DNA of 64,000 nucleotides, from positions 558,001-622,000 of the forward strand of contig JALUTQ010000046.1 of the NCBI GenBank assembly GCA_032718865.1. Reading direction: 5' to 3'. The notes beneath the pieces are model-generated. The model saw only the letters and a program-made list of their open reading frames with translations. It was not told where the DNA came from and made no database searches. Made by a program: the position numbers and the translations under genes. Below, one piece after another: positions 10,113 to 22,100 of the stretch. The stretch's first letter is position 1. The number at the start of each line of letters is the position of its first letter. The stretch is from Tilletia caries. Taxonomy: Eukaryota; Basidiomycota; Exobasidiomycetes; Tilletiales; Tilletiaceae.

Positions 10113-12179
10113 ATGGCGACCGCGACCCAAATGGCTGGGTCGCCAGCCCACGAACGCGAAGCCTTCTCCGGCGAACGTTCTTTCGACCAACCCTCACAAG
10201 CCGAGCAGAGTCAAGATCTGCCGGTTACACCAACAGCGACCGATCGCCCCTCGACGTCGGCAAAACCCCAGGCCGAGACTCCCGAACGTCCCATGACGGA
10301 CGAAGAGAAGCTGGAGAAGGCGATTCGACTTGAGGATCGATACGGCCTCGTACACGGTTCGGAAACTCAAGGTGTCGGCCTCGACGCTCGTCTCAAGAGA
10401 GCGGAGAAGTTCATGGCGGATCAGCGGGTTTATACCCTCCTCCGCCGCGAACGTCGGCAAACGATCAAGGGCAAGGCTCGAGAGCCCCGCATGGGACAGT
10501 CTTTTCGACAGGACCTGCCCGAGGTGGCATGGTCGGATACCTCTTCTTCGTTGGAGACGACGAGTATCAGCCGGGCTCGAATCGATCGGCTCGAGCAAGG
10601 CATGTCCCGGATCGATCGATTGGAGCAAGGCATGTCCCGGGTTCTGGAGCTGTTGGAGGGGACACACAGCGGAACACAGGCGGGAACAGGCTCTCGGTCC
10701 ACCACATCGACCGATCGAACCGTTCTCGTCACTCCCTCCGCCGTCACGGCGTCGTCAAGACCCGACACAGTTCCGACCGCGGTGGCACCACGGCCGTCTG
10801 TCACCTTCGCTCCTTCAACACCGCCGATCCAAACCGCCCGGCCTTCGATTCGGCACCCTATCGAAGCCATATCGATGTTTGGGCCACCTCGACAAACCAG
10901 CACCCCATATGGCGGTCTCGTCCCTTCCTTCGGCACACCGGCGTCAGAAGCCGAGTATGCTGGACGACTCGGTACGCAGGGCGAGTATGGACCGGCTGGA
11001 GGAATCGGAGGCGGTGGAGGCGGACAACCTTCCGGTCCCGGCGGCGGTGGACCAGGTAGTCCCGGTGGCTTTGGCCCTGATGGTGGTGGATCCGGCAGCC
11101 CCGGCGGTGGCCCACCTGGACCTCCCCCAGGCAGGCCTTCGACCACCCCTGGCGGCCCACCTGGATCTCCAGGTCCGACTGGAGCAGGCTACCCCCCGCA
11201 AGATCGTCGTCCGCCTCGCGACGACCAGCCTCGTATTCCCCGACAGTCTGAGTTGGGAGACTTCAATCCACGCGATAAACGCCCCCTCGCCTTTTGGGCA
11301 CACATGGAGCACTTTCGATCCAACGGGCTGTACGAGGACAGGGCGATTCTGGGGGTCTTGCATTCGTGCATGCGTGGGGAGGCAAAGGACTGGTTTGACT
11401 CCCTATTCCCGCGTCCGACGACCTGGCAGGAGTGGCGGACAGCATTCTTCCAGAAGTGGACAGAGGACCCTTCTTCCGCCTCCCTCAAGATGCTCGGACG
11501 CACATTCAAACCGAAACGGCAGGCTCTGTCGACATACCTGTATGACAAATACTGGTTGATCGGCATGGAGTCCGTCGCTCGGCTCCTCATCTACAACTCA
11601 CCGAGCGTCAACATCGCAGAAGGAGACGTCATGCCTCTCCTCAACCAAAGGTCGGTATCCGAGCTCGTTGGCCTCGTCCACAATGGGCTCCCGTCAGTCT
11701 GGCAAACGAGGTTGTACGAACCGATGGAGTCCGCCACCTCCTGGAACGATTACCTTCTGAAGATGACGAAGAGGGAGTCATACGTTCGTGCCGAGCTAAA
11801 CGTCTGGGTTCGCTCCAGCCCAAACGATGATGACTCCAACACGGATACGGAGACAGGAGGAACGACGTGGAGAAGGGGAGAGGGAGGACGATTCCGGAAG
11901 AGACGGACCACGAACAAGAGAGCCTCGAAGACGAAGGCTCGTACCAGCGCCGTCGCTTCGGGTTCCCGGTCGAACTCAGCCCCTCTGACGGAAGAGGAAC
12001 GTCGGCAACGCAAGAGGGACCGAGAAAATGGAGGCTGCTTCGTCTGCCATCAGACCGGCCACGCCGCGCGTGACTGCCCCAACGGTCAAGACGAGAAGAC
12101 GAGAGCATACGTTCGCCGAGTCGAGAAGGCGTACCCTCGCATCAATCGTTTGTTCACACTCGAGCTCCGACAAAGATGA
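10113..12179 (+). CDS. gag: Gag polyprotein of element 1
   Basis: 688 residues. Seen: a long disordered N-terminal part rich in Pro, Thr and Ser, a Gly/Pro-rich stretch (residues about 290-360), then a retrotransposon capsid-like helical domain from residue about 375 (RDKRPLAFWAHMEHF, GEAKDWFDSLF, WQEWRTAFFQKWTED), a basic segment, and one zinc knuckle near residue 645 of the form C-x2-C-x4-H-x4-C (CFVCHQTGHAARDC). The frame is intact. It overlaps the start of pol by about 150 bases in a different frame (pol is +1 relative to gag), so pol would need a ribosomal frameshift in 12028-12179. A short duplicated segment repeats RIDRLEQGMSR at residues about 165-190. Confidence 0.93.
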   Translation: MATATQMAGSPAHEREAFSGERSFDQPSQAEQSQDLPVTPTATDRPSTSAKPQAETPERPMTDEEKLEKAIRLEDRYGLVHGSETQGVGLDARLKRAEKFMADQRVYTLLRRERRQTIKGKAREPRMGQSFRQDLPEVAWSDTSSSLETTSISRARIDRLEQGMSRIDRLEQGMSRVLELLEGTHSGTQAGTGSRSTTSTDRTVLVTPSAVTASSRPDTVPTAVAPRPSVTFAPSTPPIQTARPSIRHPIEAISMFGPPRQTSTPYGGLVPSFGTPASEAEYAGRLGTQGEYGPAGGIGGGGGGQPSGPGGGGPGSPGGFGPDGGGSGSPGGGPPGPPPGRPSTTPGGPPGSPGPTGAGYPPQDRRPPRDDQPRIPRQSELGDFNPRDKRPLAFWAHMEHFRSNGLYEDRAILGVLHSCMRGEAKDWFDSLFPRPTTWQEWRTAFFQKWTEDPSSASLKMLGRTFKPKRQALSTYLYDKYWLIGMESVARLLIYNSPSVNIAEGDVMPLLNQRSVSELVGLVHNGLPSVWQTRLYEPMESATSWNDYLLKMTKRESYVRAELNVWVRSSPNDDDSNTDTETGGTTWRRGEGGRFRKRRTTNKRASKTKARTSAVASGSRSNSAPLTEEERRQRKRDRENGGCFVCHQTGHAARDCPNGQDEKTRAYVRRVEKAYPRINRLFTLELRQR

Positions 12180-15100
12180 GGAAGACTCGTGCACGGATGA
12201 CGCCACCTCGGACGACTCTACGTCCGAGCATGATGTCCGACGAGTACGGAGCGTTAAGATCATCCACAAGACATCAACGCGACCGTCAGGACGAGAACCA
12301 GGAACCTTACACCGCAACACGACGACCTTCAAGCTTTGCGTCCGAGTTGAGGGCCAGGACCGATACGAGCTTCTTCTCGACTCTGGTTCAGAGATCAGCT
12401 TGATCTCTACCCGCGCACTCAAATCGATCGCGCCGGACGTCGAACGTCTACCCGCTCAGCAGATCGAGCTGCACGGGTTCGACGACGGAGACAGGCAGAT
12501 GACAAAGTCAGTCGTCGTGCTCCCGGTCACATTCGTGGGAAGAGATGGGGAGGAGAAGATGGAGTGGTGTGAATTCCACGAGGTGGATCGATGTGCGGAC
12601 GGGTGGCTGCTAGGGGTTGACAACATGGTCGAGGTTGGCGTCGTCTGCGACCCAACCACCTGGACTGCTACCTTCCGTCGGGCTCCAGCGTTGACCGCAG
12701 ATCTCATCAGATCAAAGGGCAAGAATAGGGCCAAACAAACGTCGGCAACTACGGTCACTACTGATGCGACGGACGGCACGAGTCCGATCGATCTATCCGG
12801 ACTTTCTCAGGAGGAGAACACGACGTTCCGAGAATTGGAAATCGAATACCCTCATGGATCGGAAGCCATCCAGGTCGCTGTCTCGTCAAGCCTCGATGAT
12901 TTGCAACAAGAGGCACTCCTTGCCGTTCTGCAGGCCCAAAGAGTGTGGCCAACCAAAGAACGCCCTCTAGGTCTGTACGAGCAAGAATTGTTCGATATCG
13001 AACTAAAGGACGGACAAGACGGGTGGAAGCATAGTGAGCCACCACGACGGACGTCACCCGCACAGAGGACGGCCATCGAGGAGGCCTTGCGAGAACACGA
13101 CGAGCTCAACCTCTCGGAACCGGGCACGAGCCCACACAGTTCGGGAGTCGTCCTCGTTCCCCAAAGGGACAAACTCCGGTTCTGCGTCGATTACCGTCCG
13201 CTCAACAGCGTAACGAAGGATGTCAGCTACTTCTCACCCAAGACAGACGAGATCTACGGACTCCTCACCTCGGCGGTCTTCCTCACGATCGTCGACTGCA
13301 ACAAAGGCTACCACCAGTTCGCCTGCACGGAGAGGACTCGACAGCTCACCGCCTTCATCACCATGTTCGGCACGAGGCTTTGAAACCGAATGCCTTTCGG
13401 ACCGAAGACGGCACCCGCCTTCTTTCAACGGGTGTTCAACAACATCCTCGCAGCATTCCGGTTCATCTGCGCCATCGCATATCTGGACGATATCCTGGTG
13501 TTTTCTCCGACCTATGAGCAGCACCTCGTCGACGTAAGGAGCGTCCTCTCGGCCCTTGGCGATGCCGGTATCACGATCGCGCCAAAGAAGTGCGCCTTTG
13601 CGTTCACCAGCCTCAAACTTCTGGGTTACCGGGCCCACGCCCTAGGCATCATGGTGGACGAGGAGAGAACAAGAGCGGTTCGAGAGTTCCCTACACCGAC
13701 CACAGCGAAAGAGGCCTTGCGTTTTTACGCCATGGCCTCGTGGTATCGGAAGTTCATAGAGAACTTCGCAGCAAGGGCCAAGCCCATCAACGAGGCTATC
13801 CACACGGAGCCATTTCGATGGTCGGAGCGGCAGCAGCGAGCGTTCGACGACTTGAAGCGGGCGTTGACTACCACGCCAATCTTACGACGCCCCGACTACA
13901 CCAAACCTTTCGTTTTGGACGTCGACGCGTCCGCCGCCGGATTTGGAGCCGCTCTTATTCAGCTGCAGGAGGACGGCAAGGAGCATCCCGTCGTCTACAT
14001 CTCTCGACAAACTAAGAGCCCAGAGACTCGATATGGTGCCACGGATCTGGAGCTTCAGTGCGTCGTGTGGGCCGTCTCGAAGTTGGCCCATTACATCGAC
14101 GGATCACATCTGACCGTCAGAAGTGACCATCAGGCGCTCAAGTACCTTTGGGACCTCAAGTCTGAAGCACCAACAGGACGACTCTAACGACTCGCTCTTG
14201 CCCTGGCTCCGCTCCGAGACAAGATCAAGGTGGAGTACCGGAAGGGCTCGTTCAACAACGTCGCTGACGCACTCTCCCGCAGCCCTCTACCAGAACAAAA
14301 CACCGAACAACAAATCAAGTACCTCACCATTAAACAAGTACAAAAGCAAGACACGACATCAACCAGCATCATCCTCGACACAAAAGAACGACAATCTTGG
14401 ACAACAGCATACGACAACGACAAGACATACAGGCGAATTTACAACCAGTTGAAGAAGAAAAAAGAAAAAACCAAAAAGAAAAAAGAAGAAGAGGCCGAGG
14501 ACGACCTCAACAAGAAGGGGGGGAACACAGCGGCGGATGAAAGCGAAGGAGACGGGGAAAACAATGGTGGAGAAGGTACACTTGGAGGAAAACATCTGGC
14601 GGACAATGGTGGAGGAACGACGGACACCGTGGTGGACTTGGGCTCTTTGGGTGGAACGGACACCGTGGTGGACATGGGCTCTTTGGTTGGAAAACATCGT
14701 TCGACGGACACCGCGGTGGACTCGGGCTCTTCGGTTGGGAAACATCGTTCGACGGTCGACAGCGGTGGAGCGGGAGCATCTGGAGGACATCGGCTGGCGG
14801 GTAAGGGTGAAGGAACGGCGGACACTGTGGAGGACTCGGACTCTCTGGTGGGCGAACAACGAAGGAACAAGAAGCACAAAACGGACATCGTGGAGGACAA
14901 GGGACCAAAGGTTGGCGATCGGCAATCGGACATCGTGGAGGACAGGGAACCAAGGGTTGGCGGCCAGCAACCGGATATTCAGGATGGAAAGAGGATGAAC
15001 GGTACGGACGGGACTGGAGGGCGGTGGAGCGAAGGAGGAAAGGACGTGGGCGGCTCGGACAAGAGTAAGGGACAGCGGAGGAGCCCCAGGCTGCAGAAGC

Positions 15101-16042
15101 AGGCGCAGGTGGCCATGACGGCGCGACAGGAAGACGGGGGATCTCATCCGAGATTCTTCGTTGAGGACGACCTCCTCTTCGAACGCTCGGGCCCCAGGTT
15201 GGATCAGATCAGGATCTGCGTTCCAGAAGGCAAGATCCAGACGATCATCGATGAGTTCCACAAGTCACCTCGGGCCGGCCACCCCTCCGTCAAGAGAACA
15301 ACCGAGGCGATCAAGATCATCTTTACATTCCCCGACCTCAACTCACGAGTCCTGGAGGCAGTTACAAAATGCTACGAGTGCCAGACGAACAAGGCACGAC
15401 ACCACAAGGAATACGGACAACTCATCCCGATCTACAGTCCACCTAAGGTCTTCGACACCCTCGGGATCGACTTCGTCACGGGGTTGATACCCGCCGGCGA
15501 TCAACGATTCGATGCCATCACGGTCGTAGCGGACAAGTTCTCGAAGTTTGCCATCTTTTACGCCAGCAAGACGACCGACTCGGCAAAGGACACGGTGGAA
15601 CGGTTCCTCTCGAACGTCTACCCGTGGACGGGCATCCCAAGGCGTCTCATCAGCGACCGTGACGTTCGATTCACCTCCGAGTTTTGGAGGGCGCTAACGC
15701 AGAGGCTCGACATCAAACACGGCATGTCTGCAGCATATCACCCTCAGACCGACGGTCAAGTCGAGCGTCTCAACCAACAACTAGGGACGCTTCTGAGACA
15801 CACCGTCGCACTCGACCAACACGACTGGCCCATGATGCTACCGGCGGCCATGATGGCCTACAACACGCAGACTCAAGAGACGACTCAAGAGGCCCCATAC
15901 AAGATCGTCTTCGCTAGGAACCCTCGCGTGTTCCCTTTGGCCGAGACCAAGGCTCGGACAGTTACTTACAGTTGTCCATTTTGGGTATACAGTACAGTAC
16001 AGTTACAGTTATAACTTACCGCCAGCACCTACAGTTAAGGAT

Positions 16043-16780
16043 GAGCACGGAGTAAGCCCCGGAGCGGCTTTGCCGGAGCGCCCCGGTTATCCGGGGCCGC
16101 ACTCCGGGGGAGCCGGGAGTACGGAGTGAGAATCGAGAGGTTACCTCACCGTTGCCGGAGTACGGAGCAGACGTTTGAGCATCGCAAGGAATTTCCCGGA
16201 GCACGGAGCTGACCTTTGGGCGCTTCGAAAAATTCCCCGGAGTACGGAGTAAACACCTGTGAAAGTGACGGAGTACGGAGTTACCCCCGGAGTCCGGGGC
16301 GCTCCGGGACCTCCACATCTTTCTCATAAGGAAAGTGATTTTCCATAAACATGGATATTTTGGGGGTATTTGGGGGTCAATTTTCAAAATTTATTTTCAC
16401 AAATCTCATCTCGCAGTCTAAATCTGACCAAAGCAGCTCTTCAAGCGCTCTCAGACTGTTCTCTTAAGCATAGCTGCTACAAGCTTGATCAGAAGCATAC
16501 ACATATCTGAAATCATACCATGTTTTGAGATTTGTGAGATCATCTCCCGGAGTACGGAGCTCCCCCGGATTATCCGGGCTCCGTTGCTACGGAGTACGGA
16601 GTAGACGTTTTGAGACACTTCATAATTTGACGGAGCACGGAGTAAATTTTCTATGGTGCTCCTTATCTTGACGGAGTACGGAGTAAGATGTTGGTGTAAC
16701 TCTCAAAAGAGACGAAGCACGGAGCACCACAGAAAGTCAGCGGAGCGCCCCGGAGTATGGGCCCCGGAGTACGGAGCACT
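16043..16780. repeat. dispersed array of CGGAGTACGGAG words
   Basis: About thirteen exact or one-off copies of CGGAGTACGGAG (for example near 16116, 16155, 16238, 16269, 16548, 16589, 16668 and 16765) are spaced 20-60 bases apart, with a gap at about 16285-16545. Confidence 0.8.
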
Positions 16781-16805
16781 CCGGGGCGCTCCGGGCTCAT
16801 CCTTA

Positions 16806-17290
16806 CCTACAGTACAGTTACAGTTACAATTAAGTGACTTTAAGTTACTACAGTTACTGTATTTTTTTCGTCGCGCACGGACCTCCAATCCCAGTTTAAG
16901 TCACTGTAACAGTCACTAACAGTTACTGTAAAAAAACTCTCAAAGTAACTGTAACTTAAAAGTATTTTAAGTCACAGTTTTGCCTTTCAACTGTAAGTAA
17001 CTGTACGTCAACTGTAAGTAACTGTACGTGGCTGTCAGTGGCTGTAAGTGTTTTTCTCAAACTGAAAGTGGCTGCCAGGTTCAACTTAAACAGTGCTATA
17101 TAGTCATAGTAAGTTTGAACAGTTTGGGGCCCGAAAAAATTCCAACTTAATCAACTGTACAGTTGACTGTACCCGGGCCCTACAGTTACAGTCAACTTAA
17201 TTTTTTTTCCGGCTCCGCCGCCTACAGTACAGTTACAGTTATGACTTATTAAGTCAACTTACCTACAGTTACAGTGGGCACAGTTATACA
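16806..17290. repeat. array of CAGTTAC/AGTNACT words
   Basis: Dense imperfect repeats of ACAGTTAC, TAAGTAACTG and AAGTGACTTAAG, AT-rich compared with its GC-rich surroundings. Related arrays lie at 57165-57465, 61205-61345 and 62845-62995. Confidence 0.8.
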
Positions 17291-18047
17291 GTCGCCGGGC
17301 CTTGGCCGAGACCCTCCATCAGATACAAGACCAAGAAGGCGCGGCATCCACGGGGACGGTCACAGATCTGGGCGCCCTCCTAGCCTTCCACGCCGATGTA
17401 CAAGACCGCATCATCCGCGCACAAGAACGTCAGTCGGAGGAGTACAATCGGCGACACTTGGCTTGGACGCCCGACGTCAACGACTGGATACTCGTCCGAG
17501 CGGAACACTACAAGCAGCGTCTGGACCCAACACAGAAGGCAAAGGCGAAGCTGTCCCCCAAGCTTATGGGGCCATTCCGGGTCGCCGAACTCATTCGACC
17601 CGGCACCTACAGGTTGGAAGTACCTTCCTGGTTCAAAGCTCACCCGGTGTTCCCTGTCCAAGCCCTCGAACGCTTCAATGGCGACCCCACGACCGTCACA
17701 CCCAGACCGCTCGTCGGCACGACGGAGGAGGGTTCCAGACCCGAACGCCGCGTCTCTGCCTTTCTCGGCCGACGGCCAACACAGTTCATCGACGGTCAAC
17801 GGTTCGACTACCTGGTCAAGTGGGCGGGGGATATTGAACCGACCTGGCAGAGTGATGAGCGCTTGCCCGGCATGCATTGGGCCCGCCGAGACTTCGCTCA
17901 GAAGATCAAGGCGGGGAAGGGGATCAGTCGGCTGACGAAGGGGAAGGAAGGAGTGCTTGGTATTGCAGAGGAGAGGGCGCGGCAGTTGAGGGACATGGAG
18001 ATGGAGACGAAGGGTTAGTGGGAAAGTCGAGGACGACTTTCAACATT

Positions 18048-18061
18048 GAGGGGGGGACGGC
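18048..18061 (+). other. polypurine tract of element 1
   Basis: GAGGGGGGGACGGC immediately precedes the right LTR, the position of the plus-strand primer in LTR elements. Confidence 0.7.
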
Positions 18062-18414
18062 TGTGGCGTTGACACGAACTTGTCGGGGCGAGATGGGTTG
18101 TCTGACGGAGATGAGGTGTCGAAATATCGCTGAGGGGATGGAGGAGGGGGAGGAACGAGGTTCACATCAGGGATGAGACCCTTGGGGCGATGGGGGGCAT
18201 GGCAGCAAGCAGGGTTGGGTCCGAGCGGGCGGGGGTCAAAGACGACGGACACAGGACCATGGACGATAAAAAGGGGTCGAGATTACGGACGATCCAGTCG
18301 AATGTACTTCCTCCTCACCACCAGTTACGCACAGAATCTCAGATACGCATCGTTCTCTCTCTTCACACCTTTCCCTTTGCCCTCGATCTCGAGGAAGACA
18401 GTCCTGACGCCACA
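18062..18414 (+). repeat. right LTR of element 1
   Basis: 353 bp, same ends as the left LTR; followed by the duplication ATATG at 18415-18419. Confidence 0.95.
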
Positions 18415-19115
18415 ATATGTAGTCTGAACATGAAGCCAGTCACCTCCATTACTTCATCGCCTTATTCCACATAGACTTCTCGATCCCAACTCAGTCCACA
18501 CGCCTGTCCCTCCGAGAGCTGTGTGGTTGGGTTCTACATATACATGACTTCTGAACGTTTTGTTTGTTGCGTTATTTTATTGGTTACGTAACATGTAACT
18601 TGTGGCTCGTTAACGCAAGCGAGCCAATACCGTCTTCTCTTCTCCATTCTTCGGGACTGCGCTCGTCCTTGTCGAGCGAGCAGCTTGCCTATTCATATAC
18701 CCTTCATCCGTTCTTCAGTACTTCAGCCCCACCCATGTATTAGGACTCGCACGGAGCCACTACCGCAACCCTATCTGTCTGATAGAGGGTTTTCAGGCAA
18801 TTAAGAAGCTACCATTTAGCGCTATGATATGAACGTAAGTCGCGAAGCGTGATAGCTATGAATTACATAGTGTATACATATCTCTACGACCACAGATGTC
18901 ACCTGTTGTCTGGCCAAAACAGCAACAATGTATGTTTGCTGCTTTTCCCACGCTCTGCGCTCTCTCGACTCACAAGCTGCCGATGAAGCGTTCTTGTCAT
19001 GATTCAAAGCACATTGCTTGTGACGTATTTTCTTGGAGACAGAAGTGCAACAACGAGGAATAAAAAGACAAAGTATAGGGAGGAGGACTTGGGCGCGTGA
19101 ATAGCATAGAGTTCT
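18415..19115. other. intergenic region, no gene seen
   Basis: Moderately AT-rich, with GTTACGTAAC near 18584 and several ACATGT/TATACAT words. Nothing coding is supported. Confidence 0.4.
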
Positions 19116-22100
19116 TCAGAAAGCGCCCGGCCCACTCGTCTCATCATAATACGCTCCTCCATATTCGCCGCCGTAAGGAGGCCCGTCTTCCTCCTCACCG
19201 GGTCCATAACCATACCCGTATCCACCGCAGTCACCGTACTCGTTAATTCCACATCCGCCCAGGCCCAATGACCTCCTCGCCTCCTCCAACTTGGGCCGCA
19301 CCCACATACTCCCGCTCATCGAGATCGCTTTGAGGATAGCAGCCTGAGCAACGTCCATCAAGAGCGGCAATTCGCCTTTCGGACCTGCTCCGTTCCCGTC
19401 AAGGCTCACGTTCGAGGGCATCGCGGCCGTCGGCGTCAAGACAGTGCCGCTGGTGGGCAGGGACAAGTCGATGTGCGATAGAGGCGGCTCCTCGTCTTCA
19501 GCGTCCACTTTGCGCAGCGGCGGCTGGTTCGAAGCTCCATTAAGACTCGCGCCCTGACCAGCAGAGCCCTGCAGATCACTCGCAGGAATTGGCTCCTTAA
19601 TTCTCTCCCTCTCCAGCTCCTCCGCCAGGGCCAAGCCTTCCAGCTCGGCTTCCCACCCTCGTTCGGACGGGAACGGGGTCACGCACCGCGCCAGCACGAA
19701 GTGCATCAGCTTCGGTGCTTCTTGACTAAAGCGGTATAAGACTCGAGATGCGGGAGTCGACGGCGGCTCGGCCTCGGTTGATTCGTCCTGCGGGACGGCA
19801 TCAGCAGTAGCCACTGGGGTCCCAGCGTGCTCCGCGGCCTTGACGCCATCGTCACCACCTCCACTTCCGTCTTTTGCCTTCTGCAAGCTCGCAAGCACAC
19901 TTGCTCGATGCTTGAAAAACGCCCGCTGCCCGGTCCCCAGTAATATCTCGCGCACTTCAACATCCGGCATCCCATCGCGTAACGCAAACGCTCGAATCAA
20001 GTTACACCCGAGCGCCCACAAATCGCCAGAGGGCCCCATCATCCGTCCTCCGCCCCCATCTCCACCAGCTCCAAGCCCAGTTCCGTGCCCTCCCACATTA
20101 CCGCTGCCGGTGCTTTGGTACGAAGATGTCCACGGTGACAGATTGGCCTCTGGCGGGGTCCAATCATACGAGATCAGCCGGACCAGATGCTCATCGTCTT
20201 CATCCTCATCCGACGCTTCCGCCTCATCGTCAGCGTAGAGCACTTGCGAGCTCGCCCGGCTGTCTTCGCGAGCCATGCCTGTCCCCGTCCCCGTTTGGAG
20301 GCCCAGACCTAGCTTGAATCCCTCAGACTCCGCTTCGTCCCCAGGTGGTAGCTCAAGGCTGTCTCCTGCGCCCGTTCGATCCGTGTCCACGCCAACTGCG
20401 TCCAAAGCCAACCGACGCGGTCCCGGAGACGACGAGGATGAACGCGAATGTACCTTTCCACCAGCCGACAAGCTGTCCCTTGTGTTCGTCTCATCATGCT
20501 CAGCCCTTGCCTCTCGCCGCGATGACGACGGAGACGACGACCGAATCGTAGTTGCACTCGGCCTCGAGCGTTCGCCACCTCCTGGCCGCCTAGTCGAGCT
20601 CGCTCCGCGCGGTTCTCTGGGGCGATGCTGCCCATGGTGCTGATGATTCCTGTGCTGATGACGATGGTGCTGCCTCCGTCGTCGCGGCTTGCGAAACATG
20701 TTCGCGTTCTCATAGTCAATCACCACCAACCGCCCCTGCACGTCGAACATCAAGTTCTCCAGTTTGACATCGCCGTGCAACCATCCCGCGTCGTGGAAGC
20801 GTGCCAGCGCTCGGAGCGCCTCTACGAAGACGAGGGCCACGACCGGATAGAGCTCGAATTCCTCACAACCGACCAGCACAAAGAAGGCTTCTTCCGGATA
20901 GTCCTCCTCCAGCCGCACATACTTTCCGTCCGTCGTCTCCAATAAACGGCTGACCGTCGACCGATCCGGATTGAGGGTTTGCGCCTTCTGAATCTCCAGC
21001 ACAATGTCCTCGACATACGTCTCCTGCATGGACATGATGAGCTCACGCGAGTGATGGTGATAGTCGCTCGCGTCCACAGCACCGCCACCATGCTCGAAGC
21101 TCATTCCCGTCGCCTCTGGCAGCGCACCACCCGCCCGCAATTTGGCCTCAACACTTTTAATCTCCATGGCAGCATAGAAGTTGCCATCGCTGTCCATAGC
21201 CCACCTCCGAAGTTTGGCAGCAGACGAGACACGATTGTCCGGCGTCGTGATCAGGTAAGTGATGACCCCAGTTCCTTGCTCCCGTTGCTCGTTCGGGCCG
21301 TCGTCGAGATGCAGACCGAGATCGGTCCCGCTTGCATTTTCGTGGCGGGATCGCTCCCGTTGAGGACAAGGATCATCGTACCCGTTGAAGATCCGGACGC
21401 TGAGACCGTCCTGCACGGCACCCTCAACAAAGGGCCCCTCTTCGTCATAGAGGGTGCCCTCGACCGGTTTCGAGGGACAGCGTGGAGCAGAAGCGAGATG
21501 TATGCGGTGCGGACGCTGGCGAGCCGAGCCCGACCGTGCAGCATTGTGAGAATGAGAGCGAGATGGCTTTTCGCGTCGATTGCCTTGGGCAGCATGATGC
21601 TGCTGTTTTACGCTCTTTTCAGCAACTTGGGACGACGAAGACTCATTGCGAGACTTGCTGAGTTGTGATTTCTTCCTCGCCGGACCCTCCACTAGCGAGA
21701 TTTTCCGGGCAGCTGGAGTGCGGTCAGGGTTCACTGTCTGAGTCGAGCTCGTGCGATTTGTGTGAGCCGTAAAGAGCTTGTTCGCTCCCGTTGCTCTCTC
21801 GATAGCTCCGGCCGATGACGCTGGAGCAGTAGGTGCCACTCCCGGGGCTAACGCAGTCTTGGAGGAGGACATCTGAAGGCTCGCCAGGGTCGGAGCCGAA
21901 GTAGAATTCGAACGACCGGATGGCTGATGGCGTTGCTGCTGCTGATGGCCATCTGCGGAACGCGCTGAGCCGGAGCTCTCAGGCAAAATTTGGGAGAGCG
22001 GAGCCAGAGAGAACTTGCGCTCTGATGGCGTGTGATATCCGCTCGAACTGGCTGGCGAGTTGGAGTGGGGGCTCCGGGGCGTGTGAATGCCAATGACAGT

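Larger units (their letters stand above)
15949..17301. mobile_element. 1353-bp repeat-rich non-coding insert inside pol, with 12-bp duplication
   Basis: Pol is cut after TTGGCCGAGACC (15937-15948), and the same 12 bases stand at 17302-17313, after which the pol frame resumes exactly. The insert codes for nothing recognisable. Its ends are weakly inverted (AAGGCTCGG left, CCGGGCC right). The outer parts are built of CAGTTAC/AGTNACT words and the middle of CGGAGTACGGAGT words, with an inner inverted pair TAAGGATGAGC (16036-16046) and GCTCATCCTTA (16795-16805). About 300 bp of its right end recurs in inverse orientation at 57165-57465. A non-autonomous transposon of unknown class is the simplest reading; the duplication length does not fit LTR or Tc1 elements. 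Confidence 0.75.
12028..18018 (+). pseudogene. pol: Pol of element 1 (protease, RT, RNase H, integrase, chromodomain), disrupted
   Basis: One frame runs from 12028 to 15948 and resumes at 17314-18018 once the insert and one copy of the 12-bp duplication are removed. Seen in order: aspartic protease LLLDSGSEISLIS (about 12375), reverse transcriptase FCVDYRPLNS and AYLDDILVFS (13185-13505), RNase H VLDVDASAAGFGAAL (13915), a Lys/Glu- and Gly-rich low-complexity linker of about 230 residues (14445-15130), integrase zinc-binding H-H-C-C (HPSVKRTTEAIKI...CYECQ), a DDE core (GIDFVTG, SDRDVRFTS, YHPQTDGQVERL) and a chromodomain-like tail (FDYLVKWAGDIEPTW). In-frame stops TGA at 13381-13383 and TAA at 14185-14187 interrupt RT and RNase H. 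Both could come from C-to-T transitions (CGA, CAA). Confidence 0.92.
9628..18414 (+). mobile_element. Ty3/Gypsy chromovirus retrotransposon (element 1), nearly full length
   Basis: LTRs at 9628-9979 and 18062-18414 begin TGTGGCGT and end ACGCCACA, a perfect terminal inverted repeat. The element is flanked by the 5-bp duplication ATATG (9623-9627 and 18415-18419). The two LTRs differ by one substitution and one A-run length change, so insertion is recent. Inside are a primer-binding site, a leader intron, gag and then pol in the order protease, reverse transcriptase, RNase H, integrase, chromodomain, which places it among the chromoviruses. Pol carries two in-frame stops and is interrupted by a 1353-bp insert, so this copy is not autonomous as it stands. 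Confidence 0.95.

Noticed and set aside
10330..11559. 409-codon plus-strand frame inside gag of element 1
   Set aside because: Overlaps the intact gag frame, lacks motifs and is Arg/Pro/Ser-rich as expected from an off-frame reading.
14359..15261. 300-codon minus-strand frame in the pol linker of element 1
   Set aside because: Antisense of the repetitive GGACA/GTGGA linker between RNase H and integrase.
16043..16780. CRISPR-like array
   Set aside because: Spacing and spacer lengths are irregular, repeats are 12 bp and the genome is eukaryotic; treated as a transposon-internal repeat array.
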